A stretch of 64,000 nt of DNA from Pseudomonas sp. MF4836. Its GTDB lineage: Bacteria > Pseudomonadota > Gammaproteobacteria > Pseudomonadales > Pseudomonadaceae. The notes beneath the pieces were generated by a model. The model searched no databases, was not told the origin of the DNA, and saw nothing but the letters and a program-made list of their open reading frames with translations. The stretch covers positions 673,520 to 737,519 of the forward strand of contig NZ_MVOL01000003.1 in assembly GCF_002018875.1 (NCBI RefSeq), written 5' to 3'. The position numbers and the translations under genes are program-made. Positions 36,393 to 45,497 of this stretch are shown one piece after another. The first letter of the stretch is position 1. Each line of letters opens with the position of its first letter.

Positions 36393-37147
36393 TACACGGC
36401 CGCCTTGAAGTGCCGGGCGTAGCGGGGGCACAACTCGTCGCGCTTGAGCAGGATAAACACGTCGGCGACCTGGAAGTCTTCGTCCCAGCACGGCTCGCCG
36501 CAGATCTTCGCGCCCAGGCGCATGTAGGCCTTGAGCAGCGGCGGCATTTCAGCGATCACGTTGGACGGGATATCGAGGCTCGGCAGCGGTTTTTTCGGTT
36601 CGGCACGCAGGTGTTCGGTGCACAGGTAGCGCTCGCGCAGGCGTTGCATGATGGCGTGGGCCTGCACGCCGCCGTCCTGCATCGGGATGCTGGCGCAGCC
36701 CATCAGGTAGCTGTAGCCGCCCTGGTTGAGCACTTCGGCCAACTCGCCCCAGAGCACGGCAATGGTGCCGCCGTTGCGGTAGGCCGGGTCGACACAGGTG
36801 CGACCGATTTCGAGGATCGGGCCCTTTAGATGCACCAGCCCGTGCAGGCTGAATTCCTCTTCGCTGTAAAAGCGCCCCAGGCTGCTGGCGGCCTGGTGGT
36901 CGAGCAGGCGAGTGGTGGCGACCAGGCGCCCGGTGTTCAGGTCACGCACACCGATATGGCTGCAGTGGACGTCATAGTCATCCATGTCCAGACCCAATTC
37001 CGCGCCCTTGAGCTTGGCGTTGAACTCGCCGCTGAAGACGGTGAAGCGCAGCGCCTGGGCTTCTTGCAGGGCGTGGGCGCCGACCAGACGTTCGGCTTGC
37101 AGGCGGCGTTCACTGCCGGTGTCGCTGATGCGGGCGATCTGAGTCAT
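36392..37147 (-). CDS. olsB: L-ornithine N-alpha-acyltransferase OlsB
   Basis: A 251-residue GNAT-fold enzyme that transfers 3-hydroxyacyl groups from ACP to ornithine, the first step of ornithine lipid synthesis. The conserved core reads [33 protein letters not shown] and [25 protein letters not shown] 37147 ([10 protein letters not shown]) has GGAG nine bases upstream; an in-frame ATG 96 bases earlier has no such site. First gene of olsBA. Ornithine lipids replace phospholipids when phosphate is scarce. Confidence 0.9.
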   Translation of the reverse strand: MTQIARISDTGSERRLQAERLVGAHALQEAQALRFTVFSGEFNAKLKGAELGLDMDDYDVHCSHIGVRDLNTGRLVATTRLLDHQAASSLGRFYSEEEFSLHGLVHLKGPILEIGRTCVDPAYRNGGTIAVLWGELAEVLNQGGYSYLMGCASIPMQDGGVQAHAIMQRLRERYLCTEHLRAEPKKPLPSLDIPSNVIAEMPPLLKAYMRLGAKICGEPCWDEDFQVADVFILLKRDELCPRYARHFKAAV

Positions 37148-37288
37148 TGTGAATCTCCGTGCGGGCCGCTGACCCGCCTTGGGTTGCAGCCGATCGACTT
37201 TGTTGTGCAAAGTCAGGCTATGTAGCCCCGGTGTCATCGCCATTAAGCTTTGGTGATGCTTATATGACAGCCCAGAAGGAGCCCCCCC

Positions 37289-38182
37289 ATGCCTTGGTCA
37301 GACCTGCTCAACTGCCGCGAACGACTGCCGGCCAACCCGGACCTGGCGGAGGGTTACGCCGCGCTGCTGGAGCACCTGGGCCCGGTCACCCCGTTCGACC
37401 TGGCGCTGCGCGGCGGGCGCTTGATGAGCAGCCCGGGGCTGGCGTTTCTGGTGGGTTACCAAGCCGCGTTGCGCGCGCTCTGGCCCAGCGCGCCGCCGAG
37501 CCTGGGCGCCTTGTGCGCCACCGAGCAGCGCAGCCTGCGCGCGGCGGACATGCAGACCCGGCTGGCGGATCTGCGCCTGAGCGGGCGCAAGGATTTCGTC
37601 ACCGCAGGCGATGCCGCCGACTGGCTGCTGATTGCCGCGCGCAGCGAAGCACCGGGCGAAGATCCGCGCCTGAGCCTGGCGGTGGTCTACGCCGGCGAGC
37701 CTGGGGTCAGCGTGGAAAAGCTCCCACCCCTGCCGCTGATGCCCGACATCAGCCACGGTCGCCTGCACCTCGAACACGCGCTCTGCGAACGGCTGGCCGG
37801 CGATGGCTGGGATGCCTACGTCAAACCCTTTCGCAGCCTGGAGGACATCTATGTCCTCAGCGCCCTGGGCGCCTGGCTGTATGGCGTCGGCCAGGACAGC
37901 CAATGGCCGCAGGCTCTGCAATTGCAACTCCTGGCCCTGCTCGCCGGGTGTGCCGAAGCCAGCCGGCAAAATCCCTCGGCCAGCAGCACACATATTCTGC
38001 TGGGCGGGTTGTTCGCTCAGTTCGATGGGCTCAAGGCGCAGATCCAGCAGGCCTTTGCCGAAGGCCCCCAGGAGTGGGCACAGTTGTGGTCCCGCGACCA
38101 ATCCGTGCTTGAGATCGCCGGCGGCGCCCGGGCCAAACGCCTGGCCAAGGCCTTGGCCGGCTTGGCGCCGCTGTCGGCTTGA
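37289..38182 (+). CDS. Acyl-CoA-dehydrogenase-like protein of unknown function
   Basis: A 297-residue soluble protein after a good ribosome site (AGAAGGAG). A central part (about residues 95-150: [20 protein letters not shown], then [23 protein letters not shown]) looks like the beta-barrel middle domain of acyl-CoA dehydrogenases, and the C-terminal half is helical. It is shorter than a real dehydrogenase (about 380) and I cannot find the catalytic glutamate, so enzymatic activity is doubtful. Divergent from olsBA. The fold assignment is tentative. Confidence 0.6.
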   Translation: MPWSDLLNCRERLPANPDLAEGYAALLEHLGPVTPFDLALRGGRLMSSPGLAFLVGYQAALRALWPSAPPSLGALCATEQRSLRAADMQTRLADLRLSGRKDFVTAGDAADWLLIAARSEAPGEDPRLSLAVVYAGEPGVSVEKLPPLPLMPDISHGRLHLEHALCERLAGDGWDAYVKPFRSLEDIYVLSALGAWLYGVGQDSQWPQALQLQLLALLAGCAEASRQNPSASSTHILLGGLFAQFDGLKAQIQQAFAEGPQEWAQLWSRDQSVLEIAGGARAKRLAKALAGLAPLSA

Positions 38183-38248
38183 GGCGCTGCTGAAACTGTC
38201 ATCTGCCGGGGCTAGGCTGTGCAGGTTTCCGGCCCCGGGTTTTCTGCA

Positions 38249-39349
38249 ATGTTCAAAGGCTCGACCCTGTTGCTCACCTTGCTCTTGCTTGTCACTGTGC
38301 CGGTGCGCGCCGAACACTGGCCCGGCGAGCAATGGAGCCAGGGTCCGGCAGCCAGTGGCCCGGCACTCGATGCGCTGGAGGCCTATGCCTTCGTGCCGCG
38401 GGATGACACGACCCGTGCCGGTATTCGCACCGACGCCCTGCTGGTGATCCGCGATGGCCAGCTCATCTACGAACGTTACGCCGGGCCGACCACCGCCAAC
38501 ACCCCGCACCTGACCTGGTCCATCAGCAAGAGCCTGCTCGCGGTGATGCTGGGCGTGGCTTATGGCCAAGGGCGCTTTCAGCTGGAGGACAAGGCCGCGA
38601 GCTTCTATCCCGCCCTGCAACAACACCCGCAGATCAGCATGGCCGACCTGCTGCATTGGGCCTCGGGCCTGGATTGGCAGGAGGACTATGAATACGCTCC
38701 ACTCAACTCCTCGGTGGTGGCCATGCTCTACACCCGCGGCCATCAGGATATGGCGGCCTTCGCCGCAGGCCATGCCGCCTTCAGCGCGCCAGGGCAGGCT
38801 TTCCGTTATTCCAGCGGCGACAGCAACCTGCTGTCTGCGGCCTTGCAGAACATGCTCGGCGCGCCCGCCTATGCCGATTACCCCTGGACCGCGTTGTTCG
38901 ACCCCCTGGGAATCAGGCAGGCGGTGTGGGAAACCGATACTGCCGGGACGTTCGTCGGCTCCTCCTATGCCTACCTGCGCGCCCGCGACCTGGCGCGCAT
39001 CGGACTGTTGATGCAGCGCGACGGGCGGTGGGGCGAGCGCCAGTTGCTGCCCAAGGCCTGGGTCGAATTCTGTCGCACGCCCTTCAGTGGCTACCAGGCC
39101 CACCAGGACGAGGCGGTGCCGGGTGCCCACTGGTGGCTCAACCGCGCCGTGCAAGGCGCCGCGCCACCCTGGCCCGATGCGCCGAGCGACACCTTTGCCG
39201 CCCTGGGGCACTGGGGCCAGGCGCTGTACATAGTGCCCAGTGAAAACCTGGTCATCGTGCGCTACGCCGACGATCGCGATGGCAGCTACCGGCACAACGA
39301 ACTGCTGAAGCGGGCCCTGCTGGCATTCGGACGGCAGGGGCGACCATGA
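38249..39349 (+). CDS. Periplasmic serine hydrolase, beta-lactamase (class C) fold
   Basis: A 366-residue protein with a Sec signal peptide (MFKGSTLLLTLLLLVTVPVRA, cleavage near residue 21). Ser91 lies in SISK (SxxK motif), the second motif is probably YSSGDSN near residue 190, and GHWGQ near 320 replaces the KTG box as in EstB-like esterases. These are the marks of DUF/EstB-type carboxyl esterases or peptidases rather than a true beta-lactamase. ATG 38249 was chosen as the start of the signal peptide. The next gene overlaps it by four bases. Confidence 0.82.
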   Translation: MFKGSTLLLTLLLLVTVPVRAEHWPGEQWSQGPAASGPALDALEAYAFVPRDDTTRAGIRTDALLVIRDGQLIYERYAGPTTANTPHLTWSISKSLLAVMLGVAYGQGRFQLEDKAASFYPALQQHPQISMADLLHWASGLDWQEDYEYAPLNSSVVAMLYTRGHQDMAAFAAGHAAFSAPGQAFRYSSGDSNLLSAALQNMLGAPAYADYPWTALFDPLGIRQAVWETDTAGTFVGSSYAYLRARDLARIGLLMQRDGRWGERQLLPKAWVEFCRTPFSGYQAHQDEAVPGAHWWLNRAVQGAAPPWPDAPSDTFAALGHWGQALYIVPSENLVIVRYADDRDGSYRHNELLKRALLAFGRQGRP

Positions 39350-39672
39350 GCCGTTCATGGGTTCGGCGCCGACCTGTTTCCAGCCTGCTGCTGTTGCTGC
39401 TGGCGGCGCTGCTGGCCTGGGTCTGGCATGAACGGCTGGCGCTGCGGGCATTCCCGGACATCCTCGGCGCCTACAGCGCCAAGGAGTACTGCTCCTGTCG
39501 TTATGTGATGCAGAACCCGGCCGATTATTGCCTGGGTTACGTGCGGCAATACTTGCCCCTGAGCCAATTTGTCGATGAGCCGGAGCACCGCCGGGTCACG
39601 GCCAGTGGCCTGGGACGCAGCCACAGCGCGGCCTGGATCGGCGAGCGCGAGGGATGCCGGCTGGCTCCCTGA
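39346..39672 (+). CDS. Small cysteine-containing membrane protein
   Basis: A 108-residue protein with one N-terminal membrane helix (about residues 12-27, SLLLLLLAALLAWVW) and a periplasmic domain holding four cysteines (EYCSCRYVM, DYCLGYV, GCRLAP) that could form disulphides. Its ATG overlaps the stop of the serine hydrolase (ATGA), so the two are translationally coupled and probably work together. I do not recognise the family beyond seeing similar pairs in Pseudomonas. Confidence 0.7.
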   Translation: MSRSWVRRRPVSSLLLLLLAALLAWVWHERLALRAFPDILGAYSAKEYCSCRYVMQNPADYCLGYVRQYLPLSQFVDEPEHRRVTASGLGRSHSAAWIGEREGCRLAP

Positions 39673-39690
39673 ACCACCCCACCCAAGCCT

Positions 39691-39707
39691 GTTCCACCCA
39701 GTGGAAC
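39691..39707 (+). promoter_or_regulatory. Perfect palindrome, candidate IclR-type operator
   Basis: GTTCCAC-CCA-GTGGAAC: two perfect 7-base arms with a 3-base spacer, 123 bases before the M20 hydrolase gene. The dyad has the size of IclR-family operators and the cluster ends with an IclR-type regulator gene. Confidence 0.5.
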
Positions 39708-39829
39708 CACATTTGATTGTCCTCTGATCCGGCTCGCGGTTATCTGACGCAGAGCCGTGATCACGCCTTGCTACGCCGTGAAGCGCTCCGAAAAAGAACG
39801 GGAACACACCCGACCCAAGGAGACCCAGC

Positions 39830-41005
39830 ATGACCCGACACCCGCACATCCTGGCCTGGCTCAATGACGTCGCCAGTGAGTTGCACGCCATTCGCCAGGA
39901 TATTCACGCCCATCCTGAACTGGGCTTTGAAGAGCAGCGCACCGCCGCGCTGGTGGCGCGCTTCCTGGAAGAGTGGGGGTTCGAGGTTCACACCGGCGTT
40001 GGCCATACCGGCGTGGTCGGCGTGCTGCGCAATGGCAATGGCCCCGGTCGGCTGGGCCTGCGGGCCGACATGGACGCCTTGCCGATCATCGAAAACACCG
40101 GGCTCGGCTACAGCAGCCAGCACCAGGGTTGCATGCATGCCTGTGGCCATGACGGGCACACGGCAATGCTGCTCGGTGCTGCACGTTACCTGGCAGCTAC
40201 CCGCCGTTTCGACGGCACCCTGACCCTGATTTTCCAGCCGGCCGAAGAAGGCCAGGGCGGGGCCGAGGCCATGCTGGCCGATGGTTTGCTGGAGCGTTTC
40301 CCCTGCGATGCGCTGTTCGGCCTGCACAACATGCCAGGGCTGCCGGCCGGGCACCTGGGTTTTCGGCCGGGGCCGATGATGGCGTCCCAGGACCTGCTTA
40401 CCGTGACTATTGAAGGGGTTGGCGGCCACGGCTCCATGCCGCACCTGGCGGTGGACCCGTTGGTGGCAGCGGCGAGCATGGTCATGGCGTTGCAGACGGT
40501 GGTGGCACGCAATATCGATGCCCAGGAGGCGGCCGTGGTGACCGTAGGGGCATTGCAGGCCGGTGAAGCCGCCAACGTCATCCCGCAACAGGCGCTGCTG
40601 CGCCTGAGCCTGCGCGCGCTGAATGCTCCGGTGCGCGAGCTGATGCTCGAACGGGTCAGGGCCATCATCCGCAGCCAGGCACAGAGTTATGGCTGCACCG
40701 CCAGCATCGACCACCGGCCGGCCTATCCGGTGCTGGTCAACAGCCCGGCGGAAACCGAGTTCGCACGCCAGGTCGGTGTGGCGTTGCTGGGGGAGCAGGC
40801 GGTCGATGGCAATACGCCGAAACTGATGGGCAGCGAAGACTTCGCCTGGATGCTGCAACGCTGCCCCGGCAGCTACCTGTTTATCGGCAACGGCCTGGGG
40901 CGGCCGATGGTCCACAACCCTGGCTATGACTTCAACGACGACATCCTGCTCACGGGCGCTGCCTACTGGGGTGCGTTGGCCGAGAGCTGGCTCAAGCCGG
41001 CCTGA
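39830..41005 (+). CDS. M20 family amidohydrolase (hippurate hydrolase type)
   Basis: A 391-residue di-zinc amidohydrolase of the M20D / HipO-IAA-amino-acid hydrolase group, which splits N-acyl amino acids and related amides. Motifs in order: HAHPELGFEE, LRADMDALPI, the metal cysteine in GCMHACGHDGH, the catalytic glutamate pair in FQPAEEGQGGA, GLHNMPGLP and the last metal histidine in MVHNPGYDFND. AAGGAG precedes ATG 39830. First gene of a unit with a transporter and an amidase. Confidence 0.9.
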   Translation: MTRHPHILAWLNDVASELHAIRQDIHAHPELGFEEQRTAALVARFLEEWGFEVHTGVGHTGVVGVLRNGNGPGRLGLRADMDALPIIENTGLGYSSQHQGCMHACGHDGHTAMLLGAARYLAATRRFDGTLTLIFQPAEEGQGGAEAMLADGLLERFPCDALFGLHNMPGLPAGHLGFRPGPMMASQDLLTVTIEGVGGHGSMPHLAVDPLVAAASMVMALQTVVARNIDAQEAAVVTVGALQAGEAANVIPQQALLRLSLRALNAPVRELMLERVRAIIRSQAQSYGCTASIDHRPAYPVLVNSPAETEFARQVGVALLGEQAVDGNTPKLMGSEDFAWMLQRCPGSYLFIGNGLGRPMVHNPGYDFNDDILLTGAAYWGALAESWLKPA

Positions 41006-41101
41006 GCTTTTCCTTTCCTCTGCCGCTGAACCGGGTGCCTGCCAGTGCCCGGCACTTCCCGATTGGGTTGCATGACCCACGAGCATTGAAGGAACGTCCC
41101 G

Positions 41102-42412
41102 ATGAGCACTTCGACAGTCAGCGTTTCCCGTACCCGGCAGGTGGTTGCCGCCGTGATCGGCAACGCCCTGGAATGGTACGACTTTATCGTTTACGGCTTT
41201 CTGGCCAGCATCATCGCCCGCCAGTTTTTCCCCGCCGAAGATGAGTACGCCTCGCTGCTGATGGCCCTGGCGACCTTCGGTGTCGGCTTCTTCATGCGCC
41301 CGGTGGGCGGCATCCTCCTGGGCATCTATTCGGATCGCAAGGGGCGCAAGGCGGCGATGCAACTGATCATCCTGTTGATGACCGTGTCCATTGCCCTGAT
41401 CGCCTTTGCGCCCAACTACGCCGCCATCGGCATGGGGGCGCCGCTGTTGATCGTGGTCGCGCGCATGCTCCAGGGTTTTGCCACCGGCGGCGAATATGCC
41501 AGCGCCACGGCGTTTCTGGTGGAGAGTGCGCCGGCGCATCGCAAGGGCCTGTACGGCTCATGGCAACTGGTGGGGCAATGCCTCGCGGTGTTCGGTGGCG
41601 CGGCGATGGTGGCGCTGGTGACCCGTTTGTTCTCGCCCGAGGTACTCGACCTCTGGGGCTGGCGCCTGCCGTTCCTGATCGGCCTGCTGATCGGCCCGGT
41701 GGGGTTGTGGATCCGCAAGCACATGGACGAGCCGCAAGCCTTTATCGAGGCGCGCAGGCAAGTGCGCGGCAAAGGGCCGACCCTGATGCAGGTAGTGCGT
41801 GATCATCGGCGCAGCATCCTGGTATCCATGGGCCTGTGCTGTGGCTCGACCGTGTCCTTCTATGTGGTGCTGGTCAACATGCCGACCTTTGCCCACAAGA
41901 ACCTCGGCTTGCCGCTGGACCAGGTGCTGCTGGTGCAGATGCTGGCGGTGGCGCTGATGACCGTGGTGATTCCGCTGTCCGGTGCCCTGTCGGACCGCCT
42001 TGGTCGGCGCCCGGTATTGCTGGCCTTCAGCCTGGCGTTTTTTGTCATGGTGTATCCGTTGTATGTGTGGGTGGCCGCGGCGCCGTCGATCGAGCGCTTA
42101 CTGGTGATGCAGGTGCTGCTGTGCACCGCGATTGGCGGGTTCTTCGGACCGGCGCCGACCGCCCTGGCCGAGCAGTTTCCGGTGGAGGTGCGGTCCACGG
42201 GCGTATCGGTGGCCTATAACGTGGCGGTCATGGTCTTTGGCGGGTTCGCGCCGTTGATCGTGACCTGGCTCAGCAAGGTCCTGGGCACGCCGGTGGCGCC
42301 GGCTTTCTATGTGCTGTTCGCCTGCCTGCTGACCTTGTTGGGCACCTACTGCCTGCAGGAAACCCCCAGGGTAAAGAAACCCGGCGTACTGACCTATGGA
42401 GTCGAACCTTGA
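41102..42412 (+). CDS. MHS-family MFS transporter
   Basis: A 436-residue permease with the metabolite:H+ symporter hallmarks: GNALEWYDFIVYGF in helix 1, RPVGGILLGIYSDRKGRK in loop 2-3, and RMLQGFATGGEYASATAFLVE. AAGGAA precedes ATG 41102. It lies 96 bases after the M20 gene and overlaps the amidase gene by four bases, so it most likely imports the substrate of the two hydrolases, probably a carboxylate-bearing amide. Confidence 0.9.
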   Translation: MSTSTVSVSRTRQVVAAVIGNALEWYDFIVYGFLASIIARQFFPAEDEYASLLMALATFGVGFFMRPVGGILLGIYSDRKGRKAAMQLIILLMTVSIALIAFAPNYAAIGMGAPLLIVVARMLQGFATGGEYASATAFLVESAPAHRKGLYGSWQLVGQCLAVFGGAAMVALVTRLFSPEVLDLWGWRLPFLIGLLIGPVGLWIRKHMDEPQAFIEARRQVRGKGPTLMQVVRDHRRSILVSMGLCCGSTVSFYVVLVNMPTFAHKNLGLPLDQVLLVQMLAVALMTVVIPLSGALSDRLGRRPVLLAFSLAFFVMVYPLYVWVAAAPSIERLLVMQVLLCTAIGGFFGPAPTALAEQFPVEVRSTGVSVAYNVAVMVFGGFAPLIVTWLSKVLGTPVAPAFYVLFACLLTLLGTYCLQETPRVKKPGVLTYGVEP

Positions 42413-43878
42413 TCAAGACCACCGAGCACCCTGGACCCTGGCACAACCCGATCGTCGAGCTGGACGCCCTGGCGCTGTCGCAGGCGATTCATGCCCGGCA
42501 GGTTTCCTGTCGCGAGGTGATGCTGGCCTATCTGGCACAGATCGAACGCTTCAACCCGCAGGTCAATGCCCTGGTGTCCTTGCGTGAGCCGCAGGTGCTG
42601 CTGGCCGAAGCCGATCAGCGCGATCGGCAGTTGGCTCGGGGCCAATCCCTGGGCTGGATGCACGGCATGCCCCAGGCGATCAAGGACCTGGCGGCGACCG
42701 CTGGGCTGCGCACCAGCCTGGGTTCGCCGCTGTTCGCCGAGCAGATTCCTGCCCATGACGCCATCAGTGTCGAACGGGTACGTGCGAGCGGGGCGCTGTT
42801 GGTGGGCAAGAGCAATGTGCCGGAATTCGGTTTGGGTTCGCACACCTACAACCCGCTGTTCGGCACCACCGGCAACGCCTACGACCCGACGCTCAGTGCC
42901 GGCGGCAGCAGCGGCGGGGCGGCGGTGGCCCTGGCCATGCGCATGCTGCCGGTGGCCGATGGCAGCGACATGATGGGTTCGCTGCGCAACCCGGCGGCCT
43001 TCAATAATGTCTTCGGCCTGCGCCCGTCCCACGGTCGGGTCCCCCACGGCCCGGCGCCGGAGCTGTTCGTGCAGCAACTGTCCACCGAGGGACCGATGGC
43101 GCGCAGTGTGTCTGATCTCGCCCGCTTGCTCGGTACCCAGGCCGGGTTCGACCCACGGGTACCGCTGTCGCTCAAGGAAGACGCCAGTGTGTTCAGTCAG
43201 CCGTTGACTCGTGATTTCGACGGCGTGCGCCTGGGTTGGCTGGGTGACTACCAGGGGTATCTGGCCATGGACGATGGCGTCCTGGGTCTGTGTGAAACGG
43301 CCTTGGCGGATTTTGCCGAGCTGGGGTGCGAGGTCGAGGCCTGCCAGCCGGCTTTTTCCATGGCGCAGCTTTGGCAGTGCTGGCTGGTGCATCGCCATTG
43401 GTTGGTCCAGGGGGCGATCGGGGCGTTGTATGCCGACCCGGCGAAGCGCGAGCGGCTCAAGCCTGAGGCGCAATGGGAGATCGAAGGTGCCATGGCCTTG
43501 AGCGGGGCCGAGGTTTACCAAGCCTCGCAGACCCGCAGTGACTGGTACCGGGCCTTGAGCCATTTGTTCGAGCGTTACGATTTTCTATTGCTGCCCTCGG
43601 CCCAAGTGTTCCCTTTCGATGCACGCCAGCCATGGCCGAGCGTCGTCGGGGGGCAGTCCATGGACACTTACCACCGTTGGATGGAGGTGGTGATCGGCCC
43701 GACCCTGGCCGGCTTGCCGAGCATCAGCGTGCCGGTGGGCTTCAATTCGACCGGGTTGCCCATGGGCATGCAGATCATTGGCCCGGCCCAGGCTGATCGT
43801 GCGGTGCTGCAACTGGCCTTCGCCCATGAACAACTGACCCGCTGGGTCCAGCGTCGCCGGCCTGGCAATCTGCTGTAA
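42409..43878 (+). CDS. Amidase (amidase signature family)
   Basis: A 489-residue amidase-signature enzyme. The Ser-cisSer-Lys triad can be placed: Lys92 in QAIKDLA, the cis-serine at 167/168 in AGGSSGGAA and the nucleophile Ser191 in SDMMGSLRNPA. The start is TTG 42409, overlapping the TGA of the transporter gene (TTGA), which explains the unusual codon through translational coupling. It should hydrolyse an amide bond of the imported compound or of the M20 product. Substrate not known. Confidence 0.92.
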   Translation: MIKTTEHPGPWHNPIVELDALALSQAIHARQVSCREVMLAYLAQIERFNPQVNALVSLREPQVLLAEADQRDRQLARGQSLGWMHGMPQAIKDLAATAGLRTSLGSPLFAEQIPAHDAISVERVRASGALLVGKSNVPEFGLGSHTYNPLFGTTGNAYDPTLSAGGSSGGAAVALAMRMLPVADGSDMMGSLRNPAAFNNVFGLRPSHGRVPHGPAPELFVQQLSTEGPMARSVSDLARLLGTQAGFDPRVPLSLKEDASVFSQPLTRDFDGVRLGWLGDYQGYLAMDDGVLGLCETALADFAELGCEVEACQPAFSMAQLWQCWLVHRHWLVQGAIGALYADPAKRERLKPEAQWEIEGAMALSGAEVYQASQTRSDWYRALSHLFERYDFLLLPSAQVFPFDARQPWPSVVGGQSMDTYHRWMEVVIGPTLAGLPSISVPVGFNSTGLPMGMQIIGPAQADRAVLQLAFAHEQLTRWVQRRRPGNLL

Positions 43879-43963
43879 CCGCAGCGCACGACCCACGCCG
43901 CTCGGTGGGCCCGCATCTTGCTGCATCAATGGCTTACCTATCAGGTTCCAGGGAGGTCCGAAC

Positions 43964-44734
43964 ATGGCCAGCAAGGTAGAAAGCGGTAGCGTACGTTCGG
44001 TCGAGCGCGCCTTGGCGATCCTCGAACTGCTGGGGCTGCATCAGGCCCTGGGGCTTGAAGAGCTGCACTACCTGACCGGGCTGCCCAAGGCCACCGCTTC
44101 GCGCATGTTGTTGACCTTGCAGGAGCAAGGCTGGATCTATCGTGGGCTCAGCGACCGGCGTTACCGACTGAGCGCCAAGCGCCTGTTTGGTGACAGCCAG
44201 CTGCGTTTCAAGCGGCACATGGTGGAGCAGGCCGCGCCCTGGTTGCAGGAGCTGAGCGAGCGCACCGGCCTGGTGACTGACCTGTCGTGTTTTGACGGCG
44301 AGCGGCTGGAGGTCATGGAAAGCTCGATTCCGACGGTGTTGCGCAAGCGCTACCCGAACAACTGTCAGATCGTCGGGCATTATTCGAGCCTGTTTCATTC
44401 GGCCATGGGCAAGGCCTGCCTGGCCGCACTGGAGCCGCAGCAAGTCGAGCGCCTTGCTGCCCGCGAGCAAGTGCCCCTGGAAGATCAGTACCAGGCCTGC
44501 GAGCAGTCGCAGCACCAGGGGTTTGGCCAGCGTACCGAAGGTTATTGGGAGTACCCGGTGCGCCTGCCGTTCCTGATTCGCGCGGTGGCGCTTCCGATTT
44601 GGGCCGAAGGTCGGCTGGTGGGCAGTATGGCCCTGCATTGGCCGATGGATCAGGCACCGGTGGAGCGGGTGTTGAGCTTGCACATGGCCAGCCTCGCGGC
44701 CACCGTTGACGATGTGCAACGGGTATTGGCCTGA
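43964..44734 (+). CDS. IclR-family transcriptional regulator
   Basis: A 256-residue regulator: N-terminal winged helix at about residues 8-70 (GLEELHYLTGLPKATASRMLLTL) and the IclR effector domain after it (MESSIPTVLRKRYPNNCQIVG and FHSAMGKACLAAL). AGGGAGG precedes ATG 43964. It is the last gene of the M20-MFS-amidase unit, 85 bases after the amidase, and is the natural candidate to bind the palindrome at 39691. Confidence 0.9.
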   Translation: MASKVESGSVRSVERALAILELLGLHQALGLEELHYLTGLPKATASRMLLTLQEQGWIYRGLSDRRYRLSAKRLFGDSQLRFKRHMVEQAAPWLQELSERTGLVTDLSCFDGERLEVMESSIPTVLRKRYPNNCQIVGHYSSLFHSAMGKACLAALEPQQVERLAAREQVPLEDQYQACEQSQHQGFGQRTEGYWEYPVRLPFLIRAVALPIWAEGRLVGSMALHWPMDQAPVERVLSLHMASLAATVDDVQRVLA

Positions 44735-44905
44735 GCGCCGGTGAGTGCGTGCCCTGGAAGGCTGCCGGTCTGTTCGAAAAGAAGCCGCTTGGGTCTGCGT
44801 TTGCGCATCAATGCTCGCTGCCAGGGCACGGGAAGCATTCTGCTGTTTGCAAGGCCATTCAAGCAGGCTAAGGTTCGGCTCAGGTTTATCTGCCCATGAG
44901 TGTTT

Positions 44906-45496
44906 ATGTTCAACCCGTCCTTCCCCAAAGCCCTGGCCTTGCTGTTAATGGCGTGCGCGGCCGTGCCGGCCCACGCCGACTGGTACCTGGATAACGAGTC
45001 TTCCCGCCTGTCGTTCGTCAGCACCAAGAACTCCAGTATTGCCGAGGTGCAGCGCTTTCTCGTGCTGCACGGCAAGGTCGATGAACAGGGCAAGGCCCAG
45101 TTGCAGGTCGAGCTGGAGTCGGTCAACAGCGCCATCCCGCTGCGCGACGAGCGCGTGCGCAAAGAGCTGTTCGAGATCAAGGCCTACCCCGAAGCGGCGA
45201 TCAGCGCCCAGCTCAATCTGCAACCGATCAAGGACCTGGCGCCCGGGGCGCAGATCGAGCTGCTGCTGCCGGTGACCGTCGACTTGCATGGCCAGCAGCA
45301 CACCTACAACGCCGAGTTGCTGGCGACGCGCCTGGATGATCGGCGGTTTCAGGTGGTGACCCTGGAGCCGCTGGTGCTCGATGCCGAAGACTTCAAGCTG
45401 GCGCCGGGCGTCGAAACCTTGCGCAAGGCCGCGGGCTTGTCGGCCATCAGTTTGTCGGTACCGGTGGGTGCGGTACTGATCTTCACGGCGCGCTGA
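44906..45496 (+). CDS. YceI-family periplasmic protein
   Basis: A 196-residue secreted protein with a Sec signal peptide (MFNPSFPKALALLLMACAAV, cleavage at AHA-DW) and a YceI lipocalin-like barrel (WYLDNESSRLSFVSTKNS, VNSAIPLRDERVRKELFE). YceI barrels bind isoprenoids or amphiphiles; the biological role is unclear. ATG 44906 is preferred to a GTG two codons earlier. The next gene begins two bases after the stop. Confidence 0.88.
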   Translation: MFNPSFPKALALLLMACAAVPAHADWYLDNESSRLSFVSTKNSSIAEVQRFLVLHGKVDEQGKAQLQVELESVNSAIPLRDERVRKELFEIKAYPEAAISAQLNLQPIKDLAPGAQIELLLPVTVDLHGQQHTYNAELLATRLDDRRFQVVTLEPLVLDAEDFKLAPGVETLRKAAGLSAISLSVPVGAVLIFTAR

Positions 45497-45497
45497 C

